A stretch of 64,000 bases of DNA from an uncultured Alphaproteobacteria bacterium (lineage in GTDB: Bacteria > Pseudomonadota > Alphaproteobacteria > Rhizobiales > Ancalomicrobiaceae): assembly GCA_937892955.1 (NCBI GenBank), contig CALBKH010000095.1, positions 12,070 to 76,069 on the forward strand, written 5' to 3'. The number at the start of each line of letters is the position of its first letter. Positions within the stretch are counted from its first letter, which is position 1. The position numbers were made by a program, and so were the translations under genes. The notes beneath the pieces were generated by a model that did no database searches, was not told the DNA's origin, and worked only from the letters and a program-made list of their open reading frames with translations. Shown here piece after piece: positions 27,113 to 35,306 of the stretch.

Positions 27113-28948
27113 TCAGTCTCGAGGGGCCGCAGGAGCCCAGTCGAGACGCGGCGGCACGAGCGGCCGGAAGGGCCGACCGCCGCCGTGCAGGAAGCGGATG
27201 AAGAATTCGAAGAGGATGAGACGGGTGGTCTGGATGCCGACGACGAGGCCCTCCAGCGCCAGCACCAGGGCGTTGCCGAGGATCAGCACGATCCAGAAGC
27301 CGACCGGGCCGGAGACCTCGGCGACGCCGACGATCGCGGCGGCGAGGCCGGCATGGGCGAGGGCGAAGGCGCCGACGCGGGCGAAGGAGACGGTGTTGAC
27401 CAGGAGCTGGACCATCGCCTCGGCGAATTCGGCGAGCGCCACACCGGCCGCGACGCGACGGTCGCCGGTGTCGATCACGGCGGCGCCGGCGACGAACCAG
27501 ACGACGCCGACGAGCGCCGCCCAGGCGGCCGGGGCCCAGACGGCGGCGGCGAGCAGCGCCACATAGGCGAAGACGAGGCCGGCGCGATGCATCGCCCAAT
27601 GGGCGAGTTCGCCGCGCCAATGGGCCTGGAACGCGTCGAGGGCGAGACCGACGAGGAGCAGCACGATGCCACCGAGGAGCGCGGTGACGAGCAGGGTGGT
27701 CGGGGCGCCGAGCGGATGGATCCACAGGGCGGGGAGGAGATCCTCGAGGCAGAAGACCGAGCCGAAGAGGAAGCCGAAGACCACCGCCGCGACGCCGCCG
27801 GGCACCAGGAGCGCCAGAACCGGCAGGCGACGGCGCAGCATGAGACCGGCACCGATCAACACGAGACCCTGGCCGACGTCGCCGAACATGAAGCCGAACA
27901 TCAGCGGCGCGACGACGGCGAGGAGCGGACTGGCGTCGGCCTCGGCGCGGTCGGGGGTGCCGAGCAGCGAGGCGAAGACCTCGAACGGGCGGACCCATGG
28001 CGGATTGCGCAGGACCAACGGCGCTTCGGCGCCGGGCGGATCGGGCAGGATGCGCAGGAGGCCGCGGACACCGCGCCGGTCGAGCGCGGCGCGCAGGGCG
28101 TCGCCGTCCTCGTCGGTGGTCCAGCCGGTGACCCAGGCGAGGCGTTCGGAGCCGGCGACGTCGGCGGCGTTGCGGGCGAGCCAGTCGACGAGGGCGAAAT
28201 CGCCCAGAGCCTCGGCGAGACCATGACGCTCGGAGAGCGCGGCGAGCCGGGTCTCGGCGGTGTGGCGTTCGATGGTGATCCGTTCGAGCCTGGCCTCGAC
28301 CGCGGCGCGGGCGCCTTTCGGCGTCACCGGCAACCAATCGGGCAGCGGCACGACGCGGCCCTCGAGGGCGGGGATCAGGGCTTCGATCTCGGCGACCTCC
28401 CGGCGCGGCCCGAGGACCAGCACATGGGCGGCGGCGAGCCCCTCCCAGGTCTCCACCAGAGTGTGGGCCGGCGGCGCGGGCAGGCGGATACCGGCGGGCA
28501 GGCGATAGAGCCGCGCCGCCAATCGCGGACCGACGTCGGCGAGTTCGGCCGGATCGGGGCAATCGTCGCCGATGTCGAGGAGCGCGGCGCGCAGCATCTC
28601 GAGATCTTCGGTCTCGCGCCCCGTCGCCTCGATGGCGCGGATGATCGGATCGGCTTCCCTGCGCCACGCGACGAGCCGCGCCCAGGCGGCTTCGAGCAGC
28701 CGGCGCGGATGATCGGGCCGGTTGGCGAGCGGCGCCGCTTTCGGCCAATGACCGCCATGGGTGCGGGCGAGCCGACGGAAGGCGTCGAGCAGGCCGGCGG
28801 TGTCGGGCAGCAGCGAGCGACGGGTCGCGCCGGCCTCCACCTCGAGCTCGATCGCTCCGGTCTCGGCGAGCGCCTCGAGCGCCAACGGCGCGTCGGTCCC
28901 GACGGTGAGCAGTTCGAACCAGCGAGTGGGGCGCGGACGGAAGGTCAT
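27113..28948 (-). CDS. V/A-type ATPase subunit I (a)
   Basis: The stator membrane subunit of 611 residues. The cytoplasmic N-terminal half (about 1-310) carries coiled coils. The C-terminal half has about seven transmembrane helices, starting near PLMFGFMFGDVGQGLVLIGAGL, a strong V/A-type hallmark. NTVSFARVGAFALAHAGLAAA supplies the essential arginine of the ion half-channels. The gene overlaps the upstream gene by four bases and is followed by subunit K after 17 bases. Confidence 0.93.
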   Translation of the reverse strand: MTFRPRPTRWFELLTVGTDAPLALEALAETGAIELEVEAGATRRSLLPDTAGLLDAFRRLARTHGGHWPKAAPLANRPDHPRRLLEAAWARLVAWRREADPIIRAIEATGRETEDLEMLRAALLDIGDDCPDPAELADVGPRLAARLYRLPAGIRLPAPPAHTLVETWEGLAAAHVLVLGPRREVAEIEALIPALEGRVVPLPDWLPVTPKGARAAVEARLERITIERHTAETRLAALSERHGLAEALGDFALVDWLARNAADVAGSERLAWVTGWTTDEDGDALRAALDRRGVRGLLRILPDPPGAEAPLVLRNPPWVRPFEVFASLLGTPDRAEADASPLLAVVAPLMFGFMFGDVGQGLVLIGAGLMLRRRLPVLALLVPGGVAAVVFGFLFGSVFCLEDLLPALWIHPLGAPTTLLVTALLGGIVLLLVGLALDAFQAHWRGELAHWAMHRAGLVFAYVALLAAAVWAPAAWAALVGVVWFVAGAAVIDTGDRRVAAGVALAEFAEAMVQLLVNTVSFARVGAFALAHAGLAAAIVGVAEVSGPVGFWIVLILGNALVLALEGLVVGIQTTRLILFEFFIRFLHGGGRPFRPLVPPRLDWAPAAPRD

Positions 28949-29721
28949 GCGGCCTCCTCGCCATGAGTTTCGTCGAACAGGGCGCGACGCAGGATGCCGC
29001 CGCGCAGCCGTTCGAGATCGACGAAGAGCAGCCCGAGATGGGCGACGGCGGCGAGCGCCGTACCGGCACCGGCGCGGAAGGCGCGTGCCAGGATGCGCTC
29101 GATCGCGGTCCGGGCCGGCTGATCCCGATGAGCGAGCGTCGCCCCCTCGGTGGCGGCGGCTCGCCGCACGGCCTCGATCAGATCACCGATCTCGCGGTTC
29201 GCGCCGACGCCGCCGGGCAGGCGCCGAATCCATTCGGCGATCCAGAGGTCGGCGACGCTCGGCGCCTCCCCACCGAGAGGCGGGACGAGCGGGGCGGCGG
29301 GGGAGTTGGCGAGGACGGCGGCACGGGCCGGCGGTTCGAGGCCGACGAGTTGGGCGAGCGTCGGTTCGTCCTCCGCCCAATCGGGCAGGGGTTCGCCTCT
29401 CAGCGCGCCGTCGACGAGCGGCAGAGCCGGGAGGAACGCGAGCCACAGCACGGCGGGCCGCCAGCGTGGGGGCAACCAAGCGGCGACCTCGCCGACCGCC
29501 CGTTCGACCTCGCGACGCAGCACCGCCTCGAGGGCGTGGCCGGAGAGCGCGGCGTCGAGACGCTCGCAATGGCGGCGCAGCGCGGTGGCGCGGGCGCGTT
29601 CGAGATGGAGGCGGAGCGAGCGGGCGGCTTCGAGCGTCCGCCAGTCGCCGTCCTGCAAGCGCTCGCCATGACGAGCCTGCAGGCGGGCCTGCGCATAGGC
29701 GAAGTCACGCGACGCTCTCAT
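28945..29721 (-). CDS. Probable V/A-type ATPase subunit C (d-like)
   Basis: A 258-residue, mostly helical, Arg/Ala-rich protein with no signal peptide. Its start (RDFAYAQARLQARHGERL) resembles the ...Y-A-ARVRA-... opening of V/A-type subunit C, the funnel joining the central stalk to the rotor ring, and the size is in the range expected of that subunit (somewhat short). No catalytic motif is seen. It lies in the slot between the stalk gene and subunit I, overlapping both neighbours. A structure prediction would settle the assignment. Confidence 0.62.
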   Translation of the reverse strand: MRASRDFAYAQARLQARHGERLQDGDWRTLEAARSLRLHLERARATALRRHCERLDAALSGHALEAVLRREVERAVGEVAAWLPPRWRPAVLWLAFLPALPLVDGALRGEPLPDWAEDEPTLAQLVGLEPPARAAVLANSPAAPLVPPLGGEAPSVADLWIAEWIRRLPGGVGANREIGDLIEAVRRAAATEGATLAHRDQPARTAIERILARAFRAGAGTALAAVAHLGLLFVDLERLRGGILRRALFDETHGEEAA

Positions 29722-30061
29722 CGGTCCGCCCCGTCAACTCGCCGGCCAGACGCTCGATCACCCGCGTCAGAACCGCGGCTTCGGCCTCGTCGGAGCCCGC
29801 CCCCGGAGCGGGCGCGAGCAACGCTTCGAGACGCGCGATCTCCCGATCGATGCGCGCCATGTAGGCGATGTGGACACGGGAGATGCGGGCGTCGGCGCGG
29901 CGGGCGATCGCCTCTTCGCGCGCCCGGGCCGCGGCGACCATGGCGCCGGCGTCGCGACGCGCCTGCCGGATACGCTCCTCCGCCGCCCCTTCGGCCCGTA
30001 ACACCGCCTCCACGGCGGCGGTCGAGGCACTCGCGCTCCGGGTCGGCGGCGTTCTCGTCAT
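29705..30061 (-). CDS. Probable V/A-type ATPase stalk subunit G/H
   Basis: A 118-residue, almost entirely helical protein. The segment AEERIRQARRDAGAMVAAARAREEA is a charged coiled coil of the type found in subunit G/H, the partner of subunit E in the peripheral stalk. ATG at 30061 is the likely start. It is the first gene of the operon and overlaps the next gene by 17 bases. Confidence 0.65.
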   Translation of the reverse strand: MTRTPPTRSASASTAAVEAVLRAEGAAEERIRQARRDAGAMVAAARAREEAIARRADARISRVHIAYMARIDREIARLEALLAPAPGAGSDEAEAAVLTRVIERLAGELTGRTDESVA

Positions 30062-30599
30062 GATCCGATCTCCTCGATCAGATCCCCGGTGGATCGTTCC
30101 CGCCGGGACGGAGCAGGACCGGTCCCAGGATCTTCGGCGCCGAGGTGGCACCGTGAAATATGAGGATAAACTTATATATCGTTTCCAAGTTACGCCATGC
30201 GATAGATCAATCGGCCGGATTTCCGTCGTTTTCGGCAGCGTTTTCGCCGGCCTCGTCGGCGACGACACCGCCTCGAACGACGGTTCGGCATCGATATTCC
30301 AGGACCGCCGCCCGTGCGCCATCGCCGGGACGATCGGGCGGGCGGTGCGGTGACGAGACGAGACCACCGAAGCAGCACCACTCGGGGGAGAAAGTGCCGC
30401 TCCTGTCGGCCGATCCGAGCCCCGTGGCGAGGCCCCCCTGCCCCGCGTTCGAAATCTGGGCAACGTTGTTGCACTGCCCGATTCATGTGCATTCGCTCAT
30501 ATTGCAGTGCCGTTCGCTCGAGCGGCGGCCGCTGCGACGATCCTCCGGCCTTCGCCTTCTCCGACTGATTCTCTTGGCGAATCCGACTTTCGCGAAGGT
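30062..30599. other. Long intergenic region with AT-rich patch
   Basis: This space separates the divergent ATPase operon and nitrate operon and holds no convincing gene. Bases about 30152-30200 are unusually AT-rich (for example ATAAACTTATATATC), which suggests the minus-strand promoter for the ATPase operon, though no clean -35/-10 pair stands out. The right-hand part carries the candidate enhancer repeat described separately. Confidence 0.5.
30471..30510 (+). promoter_or_regulatory. Candidate upstream activator site of nas operon
   Basis: GCACTGC (30471-30477) and GCAGTGC (30504-30510) are perfect inverted 7-mers about 115-155 bases before the predicted sigma-54 start, the distance typical of enhancer sites. 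A TGCAC...GTGCA pair lies inside but is spaced too widely for a canonical NtrC site, so the binding protein is uncertain. Confidence 0.35.
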
Positions 30600-30615
30600 T
30601 GGCACGACCTCTGCT
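30600..30615 (+). promoter_or_regulatory. Sigma-54 promoter of nitrate assimilation operon
   Basis: TGGCACG-ACCT-CTGCT matches the RpoN consensus TGGCACG-N4-TTGCW at all but one position, with the invariant GG and GC at correct spacing. Predicted transcription start is about 30626. Nitrogen control by NtrC-RpoN is typical for nitrate assimilation operons. Confidence 0.8.
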
Positions 30616-30626
30616 AGGAGAGAGGC

Positions 30627-30675
30627 GGTCAACGACGACCCACCGTCCAACGGATCGGAACCCAGCGTCGGGTTC
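30627..30675 (+). promoter_or_regulatory. ANTAR-target leader hairpins (NasT antitermination)
   Basis: Just after the predicted start are two stem-loops with six-base loops. The first is a short stem GGTC/GACC (30627-30640) with loop AACGAC. The second is a 6-base perfect stem GAACCC/GGGTTC (30658-30675) with loop AGCGTC. Both loops have A at position 1 and G at position 4, the conserved bases of RNAs bound by ANTAR proteins. The ANTAR regulator NasT is encoded at 41934-42521. A further 9-base stem with a 2-base bulge (30727-30765) may be the terminator, but no T-run follows. Confidence 0.65.
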
Positions 30676-30828
30676 TCAGTCACGGATGGCATCGTCCCGG
30701 CGGTTCGCGCTCCCTTTCCCGATGAAGGCGCGACGACAGGCGGGGGACGGTGCCGGGTCGTCGCCATCTCCCGAACTCGGCGCCGACCCTCGTGACGATC
30801 CGCAACCGATCGAAACCGAGGGGCATCC

Positions 30829-32238
30829 ATGTCGAACCGTTCGTTCACTCTCTCGCGCCGTCGCTTCCTTCTCTCCGCCGCCGCCATCGGCGCCGCGACG
30901 CTCGCTTCGACCTCGGTCGTGTCCAAGGCGCTGGCCGCGCCGCTGAAGCTCGAAAAGGACGTGGTGAAGCTCGGCTTCATCAAGCTCACCGACATGGCGC
31001 CGCTCGCCATCGCGCTGGAGAAGGGATTCTTCGACGACGAGGGGCTTCAGGTTTCGCTCGAGGCGCAGGCCAACTGGAAGGTCCTGCTCGACCGCGTCAT
31101 CACCGGCGAGCTCGACGGCTCGCACATGCTGGCCGGCCAGCCGATCGGCGCGACCATCGGTTTCGGCACCCAGGCGGAGGTCATCACACCGCTGTCGATG
31201 GACCTCAACGGCAACGGCATCACCGTGTCGAACGCCATCTGGGCGGAGATGAAGAAGCACCTGAAGACGGGTGCCGACGGCAAGCCGGAGCACCCGATCT
31301 CGGCCGCGGCGCTGAAGCCGGTGATCGACGGCCTCAAGGCCGAGGGCAAGTCCTTCAAGATGGGCATGGTGTTCCCGGTCTCCACCCACAACTACGAACT
31401 GCGCTACTGGCTCGCCGCCGGCGGCGTGCATCCCGGCTTCTATTCGGCCGAGAACGTTTCCGGCCAGATCCTGGCCGAGGCGCTGCTCTCGGTCACGCCC
31501 CCACCGCAGATGCCGGCCACCATGGAGGCCGGTACCATCATGGGTTACTGCGTCGGCGAGCCGTGGAACCAGGCGGCGGTGTTCAAGGGCATCGGCGTGC
31601 CGGTGATCACCGACGACGAGATCTGGAAGAACAACCCGGAGAAGGTCTTCGGCGTCACCAAGAAGTGGGCCGAAGAGAACCCCAACACGCTCCTCGCCAT
31701 CACCAAGGCGATGATCCGCGCCTGCATGTGGCTCGACGAGGGTGACGGCAAGAACCGCGCCGAGGCGGTGAAGATCCTTTCCAAGTCCGAGTACGTCGGC
31801 GCCGATCCGCAGGTCATCGCCAATTCGATGACCGGCACCTTCGAGTACGAGAAGGGCGACAAGCGTCCGGTTCCGGACTTCAACGTCTTCTTCAAGTACT
31901 TCGCCACCTACCCCTTCTATTCCGACGCGGTGTGGTACCTCACCCAGATGCGCCGTTGGGGTCAGATCGGCGAAGCGAAGACCGACGCCTGGTACGACGA
32001 GACCGCCAAGAAGGTCTATCGCCCGGACATCTACGTGAAGGCCGCCGAATTGCTGGTCGCCGAAGGCAAGGCCAAGAAGGAGGACTTCCCCTTCGGCTCC
32101 GACGGCTACAAGCCGGTCGACAACGGCTTCATGGACAAGGTGCCGTACGACGGCAAGAAGCCCAACGCCTACATCGACAGCCTGAAGATCGGCCTCAAGG
32201 GCGCCCAGAAGGTCGTCGGCAACGCCGTCGAGGGCTGA
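30829..32238 (+). CDS. nrtA: Nitrate ABC transporter substrate-binding protein NrtA
   Basis: A 469-residue periplasmic nitrate (possibly also nitrite) binding protein. The N-terminus has a twin-arginine signal (SRRRFLLSAAAIGAATLAS, cleavage near residue 37), so it is exported folded by Tat. The mature part has VKLGFIKLTDMAPLAIALEKGFF and HMLAGQPIGATIGFGTQ, typical of the NrtA/CmpA family. First gene of the nitrate operon behind a leader of about 200 bases. Its relative NasS (42538-43743) lacks the signal and acts as a cytoplasmic sensor. Confidence 0.95.
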   Translation: MSNRSFTLSRRRFLLSAAAIGAATLASTSVVSKALAAPLKLEKDVVKLGFIKLTDMAPLAIALEKGFFDDEGLQVSLEAQANWKVLLDRVITGELDGSHMLAGQPIGATIGFGTQAEVITPLSMDLNGNGITVSNAIWAEMKKHLKTGADGKPEHPISAAALKPVIDGLKAEGKSFKMGMVFPVSTHNYELRYWLAAGGVHPGFYSAENVSGQILAEALLSVTPPPQMPATMEAGTIMGYCVGEPWNQAAVFKGIGVPVITDDEIWKNNPEKVFGVTKKWAEENPNTLLAITKAMIRACMWLDEGDGKNRAEAVKILSKSEYVGADPQVIANSMTGTFEYEKGDKRPVPDFNVFFKYFATYPFYSDAVWYLTQMRRWGQIGEAKTDAWYDETAKKVYRPDIYVKAAELLVAEGKAKKEDFPFGSDGYKPVDNGFMDKVPYDGKKPNAYIDSLKIGLKGAQKVVGNAVEG

Positions 32239-32248
32239 TGCGCCTCGC

Positions 32249-32305
32249 GCGGGGCCTCGGCCCCGCTCCCGAGACGGGACGGTGCGCCCGAAATCGCGCC
32301 GTCCC
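32249..32305 (+). other. Hairpins in the nrtA-nrtB gap
   Basis: Two stem-loops lie in the 153-base gap: GCGGGGCC (32249-32256) with GGCCCCGC (32259-32266), and GGGACGG (32276-32282) with CCGTCCC (32299-32305). With no T-run they look more like 3'-end stabilisers or partial attenuators than full terminators. That would give more binding protein than membrane subunits. Confidence 0.55.
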
Positions 32306-32391
32306 GGACTCCCCGGATCCCACTTCGCCCGGAACCCCTTCGTAAGACCCGCCGACCCCACCCGACGCGGTCGCCATCCGAGGACAGCCCC

Positions 32392-33486
32392 ATGACCATC
32401 GCCACCGACCAGCTCGTCGCCGATGCCGAGACCCGCGCCGCGCGCGAGGCCCGGCGCCAGCGCTGGTTCTCCCGCATCACCAAGATCGAGGGCTATCTCT
32501 CGGTTCTCGGTCTCGGCTTCGTGGTGCCGATCCTCAAGATGATCGGCGGCGACAACGTCAAGACCCAGTCGAAGGAACTGTGGCGTCTGGCCGGCGTGCC
32601 GATCGTCGCGATGGTGATCTTCCTCGGCATCTGGGCGGTGCTCGCCCCGCGCGTCCAGACCTCGCTCGGCGCCATCCCCGGACCGGCGGAGGTGTGGGAG
32701 CAGGTGACGGTGCTGGTCGCCGACCACAACGCCGAGCGCGCCAAGGAGAAGGCGTTCTACGAACGTCAGGACAAGCGCAACGCGGAGCTGCGTGCCGCCG
32801 ATCCCAATGCCGAGATCAAGGTGCGTTCCTACGTCGGCAAGCCGACCTACATCGACAAGATCCTGACCTCGCTGAAGACCGTCTTCACCGGCTTCCTGAT
32901 CGGCACGGCGATGGCCATCCCGCTCGGCATTCTCGCCGGCCTGTCGCCGACGGTGAACGCGGCGATCAACCCCTTCGTGCAGATCTTCAAGCCGGTGTCG
33001 CCGCTGGCCTGGCTGCCGCTCGTCACCATGGTGGTCTCGGCGCTCTACACCTCGACCGATCCGATGTTCGAGAAGTCGTTCCTGGTTTCGGCGATCACCG
33101 TGACGCTGTGCTCGCTGTGGCCGACGCTGATCAACACCTCGCTCGGCGTCGCCTCGATCGACAAGGACCTGATGAACGTCGCCAAGGTGCTGCGTCTCGG
33201 CTGGGCCAAGAAGGTGTTCAAGCTGGTCATCCCGTCGTCGCTGCCGCTGATCTTCACCGGCATGCGTCTGTCGCTGGGCGTGGGCTGGATGGTGCTGATC
33301 GCCGCCGAGATGCTCGCCCAGAACCCCGGCCTCGGCAAGTTCGTGTGGGACGAGTTCCAGAACGGCTCCTCCTCGTCGCTCGCCCGCATCATGGTCGCCG
33401 TCTTCACCATCGGCATCATCGGCTTCCTGCTCGACCGCGTGATGTACGCGCTCCAGGCCGCCTTCACCTTCTCCGGCAAGCGTTGA
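32392..33486 (+). CDS. nrtB: Nitrate ABC transporter permease NrtB
   Basis: A 364-residue inner-membrane permease. It has an N-terminal cytoplasmic part, a transmembrane segment near 66-84, an extended charged linker (about 110-145) and then the main transmembrane domain. The coupling motif IDKDLMNVAKVLRLGWAKK and LRLSLGVGWMVLIAAEMLA are typical of NrtB/SsuC/TauC permeases. It forms a homodimer with the fused ATPase in family models. Eleven bases separate it from the ATPase gene. Confidence 0.94.
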   Translation: MTIATDQLVADAETRAAREARRQRWFSRITKIEGYLSVLGLGFVVPILKMIGGDNVKTQSKELWRLAGVPIVAMVIFLGIWAVLAPRVQTSLGAIPGPAEVWEQVTVLVADHNAERAKEKAFYERQDKRNAELRAADPNAEIKVRSYVGKPTYIDKILTSLKTVFTGFLIGTAMAIPLGILAGLSPTVNAAINPFVQIFKPVSPLAWLPLVTMVVSALYTSTDPMFEKSFLVSAITVTLCSLWPTLINTSLGVASIDKDLMNVAKVLRLGWAKKVFKLVIPSSLPLIFTGMRLSLGVGWMVLIAAEMLAQNPGLGKFVWDEFQNGSSSSLARIMVAVFTIGIIGFLLDRVMYALQAAFTFSGKR

Positions 33487-33497
33487 GGGGGCGGACC

Positions 33498-35306
33498 ATG
33501 AGCGAACCCACGCCCATCCTCGAGCTGAAGAACGTCTCCAAGAGCTACGTCTCCGGCTCCGACGTCACCCACGTCCTCTCCGACGTGAACCTCAAGATCC
33601 GCGAGGGCGAGTTCGTCGCCATCCTCGGCTTCTCCGGCTCGGGCAAGACGACACTGATCTCGACCATCGCCGGCCTCGTCACGCCCGACGCGGGCGAGGT
33701 GACGATGAAGGGCGTGCCGGTGACGGCGCCCGGCCCGGAGCGCGGCATGGTGTTCCAGTCCTACTCGCTGATGCCGTGGCTGTCGGTCCACGGCAACATC
33801 GAGCTGGCGGTGGAAACGGTGTTCCCGAACGAGAGCAAGGCCGACCGTTCGGCGCGCATCGCCAGGTACATCGAGATGGTCGGCCTCTCCCACGCCGCCG
33901 ACCGCAAGCCGGCGGAGCTCTCCGGCGGCATGCGCCAGCGCGTCGGCATCGCCCGGGCGCTGGCCATGAGCCCCGAGGTGCTGCTGCTCGACGAGCCGCT
34001 GTCGGCGCTCGACGCCCTGACCCGCTCCAAGCTCCAGGACGAGATCGAGCGCATCTGGGAGGAGGACAAGAAAACCGTCGTCCTCATCACCAACGACGTC
34101 GACGAGGCGCTGCTGCTGGCCGACCGGGTCATCCCGCTCACCATCGGACCCGGCGCGACGCTGGCCAAGGAATTCGTCATCGACCTGCCGCGGCCGCGTG
34201 ATCGCACCGCCGCCAACCACGACCCCGAGTTCAAGCGCCTGCGCGCCGAGATCACCCAGTACCTGATGGACATGGGCATCGAGCAGGGCTCGGGCGAGGA
34301 CGACGGCCGGCATCTGCCGGAGGTCATCCCGGTGCACTTCCGCGAGGACGTCGCCAAGGCCAAGGCGGCGGCGCGGGAAGCGCGCGCCGCGATCAAGGCC
34401 GGCGGCGAACTGCCCAAGGCCTGGGCCGAGGCGGCGCGGCCGAAGACCGGCATCATGGAGCGCTACGTCGAATTCGACGAGGTCAAGAAGATCTATCCGA
34501 CGCCGAGGGGACCGCTGACCGTCGTCGACGGCTTCGATCTCAACGTCAAGCGCGGCGAGTTCATCTCGCTGATCGGCCACTCCGGCTGCGGCAAGTCGAC
34601 GGTGCTGACCATGGTCGCCGGCCTCACCGACGTGTCGATGGGCGGCATCGTGCTCGACGGCCGCGAAGTCTACCAGGCCGGCCCCGACCGCGCCGTCGTG
34701 TTCCAGGCGCCGAGCCTGTTCCCGTGGCTGACCGCCAAGGAGAACGTGCTGCTCGGTTGCGACGAGGTCTATCCGACCTCGTCGAAGGCGGAAAAGGTCG
34801 ACGTCGCCGAGTACTACCTCGCCCGCGTCGGTCTCGGCGACGCCATGGACAAGCCGGCCGCCGACATGTCGAACGGCATGCGCCAGCGCGTCGGCATCGC
34901 CCGCGCCTTCGCGCTCAGCCCGAAGCTGCTGCTCCTCGACGAACCCTTCGGCATGCTCGACAGCCTCACCCGCTGGCAGTTGCAGGAGGTGCTGATGGAG
35001 GTGTGGACCCGCACCCAGGTCACCGCCATCTGCGTCACCCACGACGTCGACGAAGCGATCCTGCTCGCCGACCGGGTGGTGATGATGACCAACGGCCCGA
35101 ACGCCAAGATCGGCCGCGTCGTCGACGTCGACATACCGCGCCCGCGCTCGCGCAAGGCGCTGCTCGAACACCCCGATTACTACCTCTACCGCGAACAGGT
35201 CCTGAGCTTCCTCGAGGAGTACGAGAAAGGCCATCACGGCGAGGAGAAGACCGAAGCGAAGCCGACGGCCGCCGAGAAGAGCGCCGGCGCGAGGGAGGCC
35301 GCGTGA
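33498..35306 (+). CDS. Fused nitrate transporter ATPase, two NBDs (NrtC-NrtD)
   Basis: A 602-residue protein with two complete nucleotide-binding domains joined by a linker (about 240-325). NBD1: Walker A GFSGSGKTT (44-52), signature LSGGMRQR (141-148), VLLLDEPLSALD, but the H-loop reads ITND with Asn199 in place of His. NBD2: GHSGCGKST (360-368), signature MSNGMRQR (457-464) in place of LSGG, LLLLDEPFGMLD and normal H-loop VTHD (His515). In a head-to-tail pair, NBD1 Walker/H-loop meets NBD2 signature, giving one degenerate and one canonical ATP site. ATG at 33498; the stop overlaps the next start (TGATG). Confidence 0.93.
   Translation: MSEPTPILELKNVSKSYVSGSDVTHVLSDVNLKIREGEFVAILGFSGSGKTTLISTIAGLVTPDAGEVTMKGVPVTAPGPERGMVFQSYSLMPWLSVHGNIELAVETVFPNESKADRSARIARYIEMVGLSHAADRKPAELSGGMRQRVGIARALAMSPEVLLLDEPLSALDALTRSKLQDEIERIWEEDKKTVVLITNDVDEALLLADRVIPLTIGPGATLAKEFVIDLPRPRDRTAANHDPEFKRLRAEITQYLMDMGIEQGSGEDDGRHLPEVIPVHFREDVAKAKAAAREARAAIKAGGELPKAWAEAARPKTGIMERYVEFDEVKKIYPTPRGPLTVVDGFDLNVKRGEFISLIGHSGCGKSTVLTMVAGLTDVSMGGIVLDGREVYQAGPDRAVVFQAPSLFPWLTAKENVLLGCDEVYPTSSKAEKVDVAEYYLARVGLGDAMDKPAADMSNGMRQRVGIARAFALSPKLLLLDEPFGMLDSLTRWQLQEVLMEVWTRTQVTAICVTHDVDEAILLADRVVMMTNGPNAKIGRVVDVDIPRPRSRKALLEHPDYYLYREQVLSFLEEYEKGHHGEEKTEAKPTAAEKSAGAREAA

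Noticed and set aside
30160..30795. Open frame of 211 codons before nrtA
   Set aside because: It runs through the sigma-54 promoter and ANTAR hairpins, has no ribosome-binding site of note and resembles no family.
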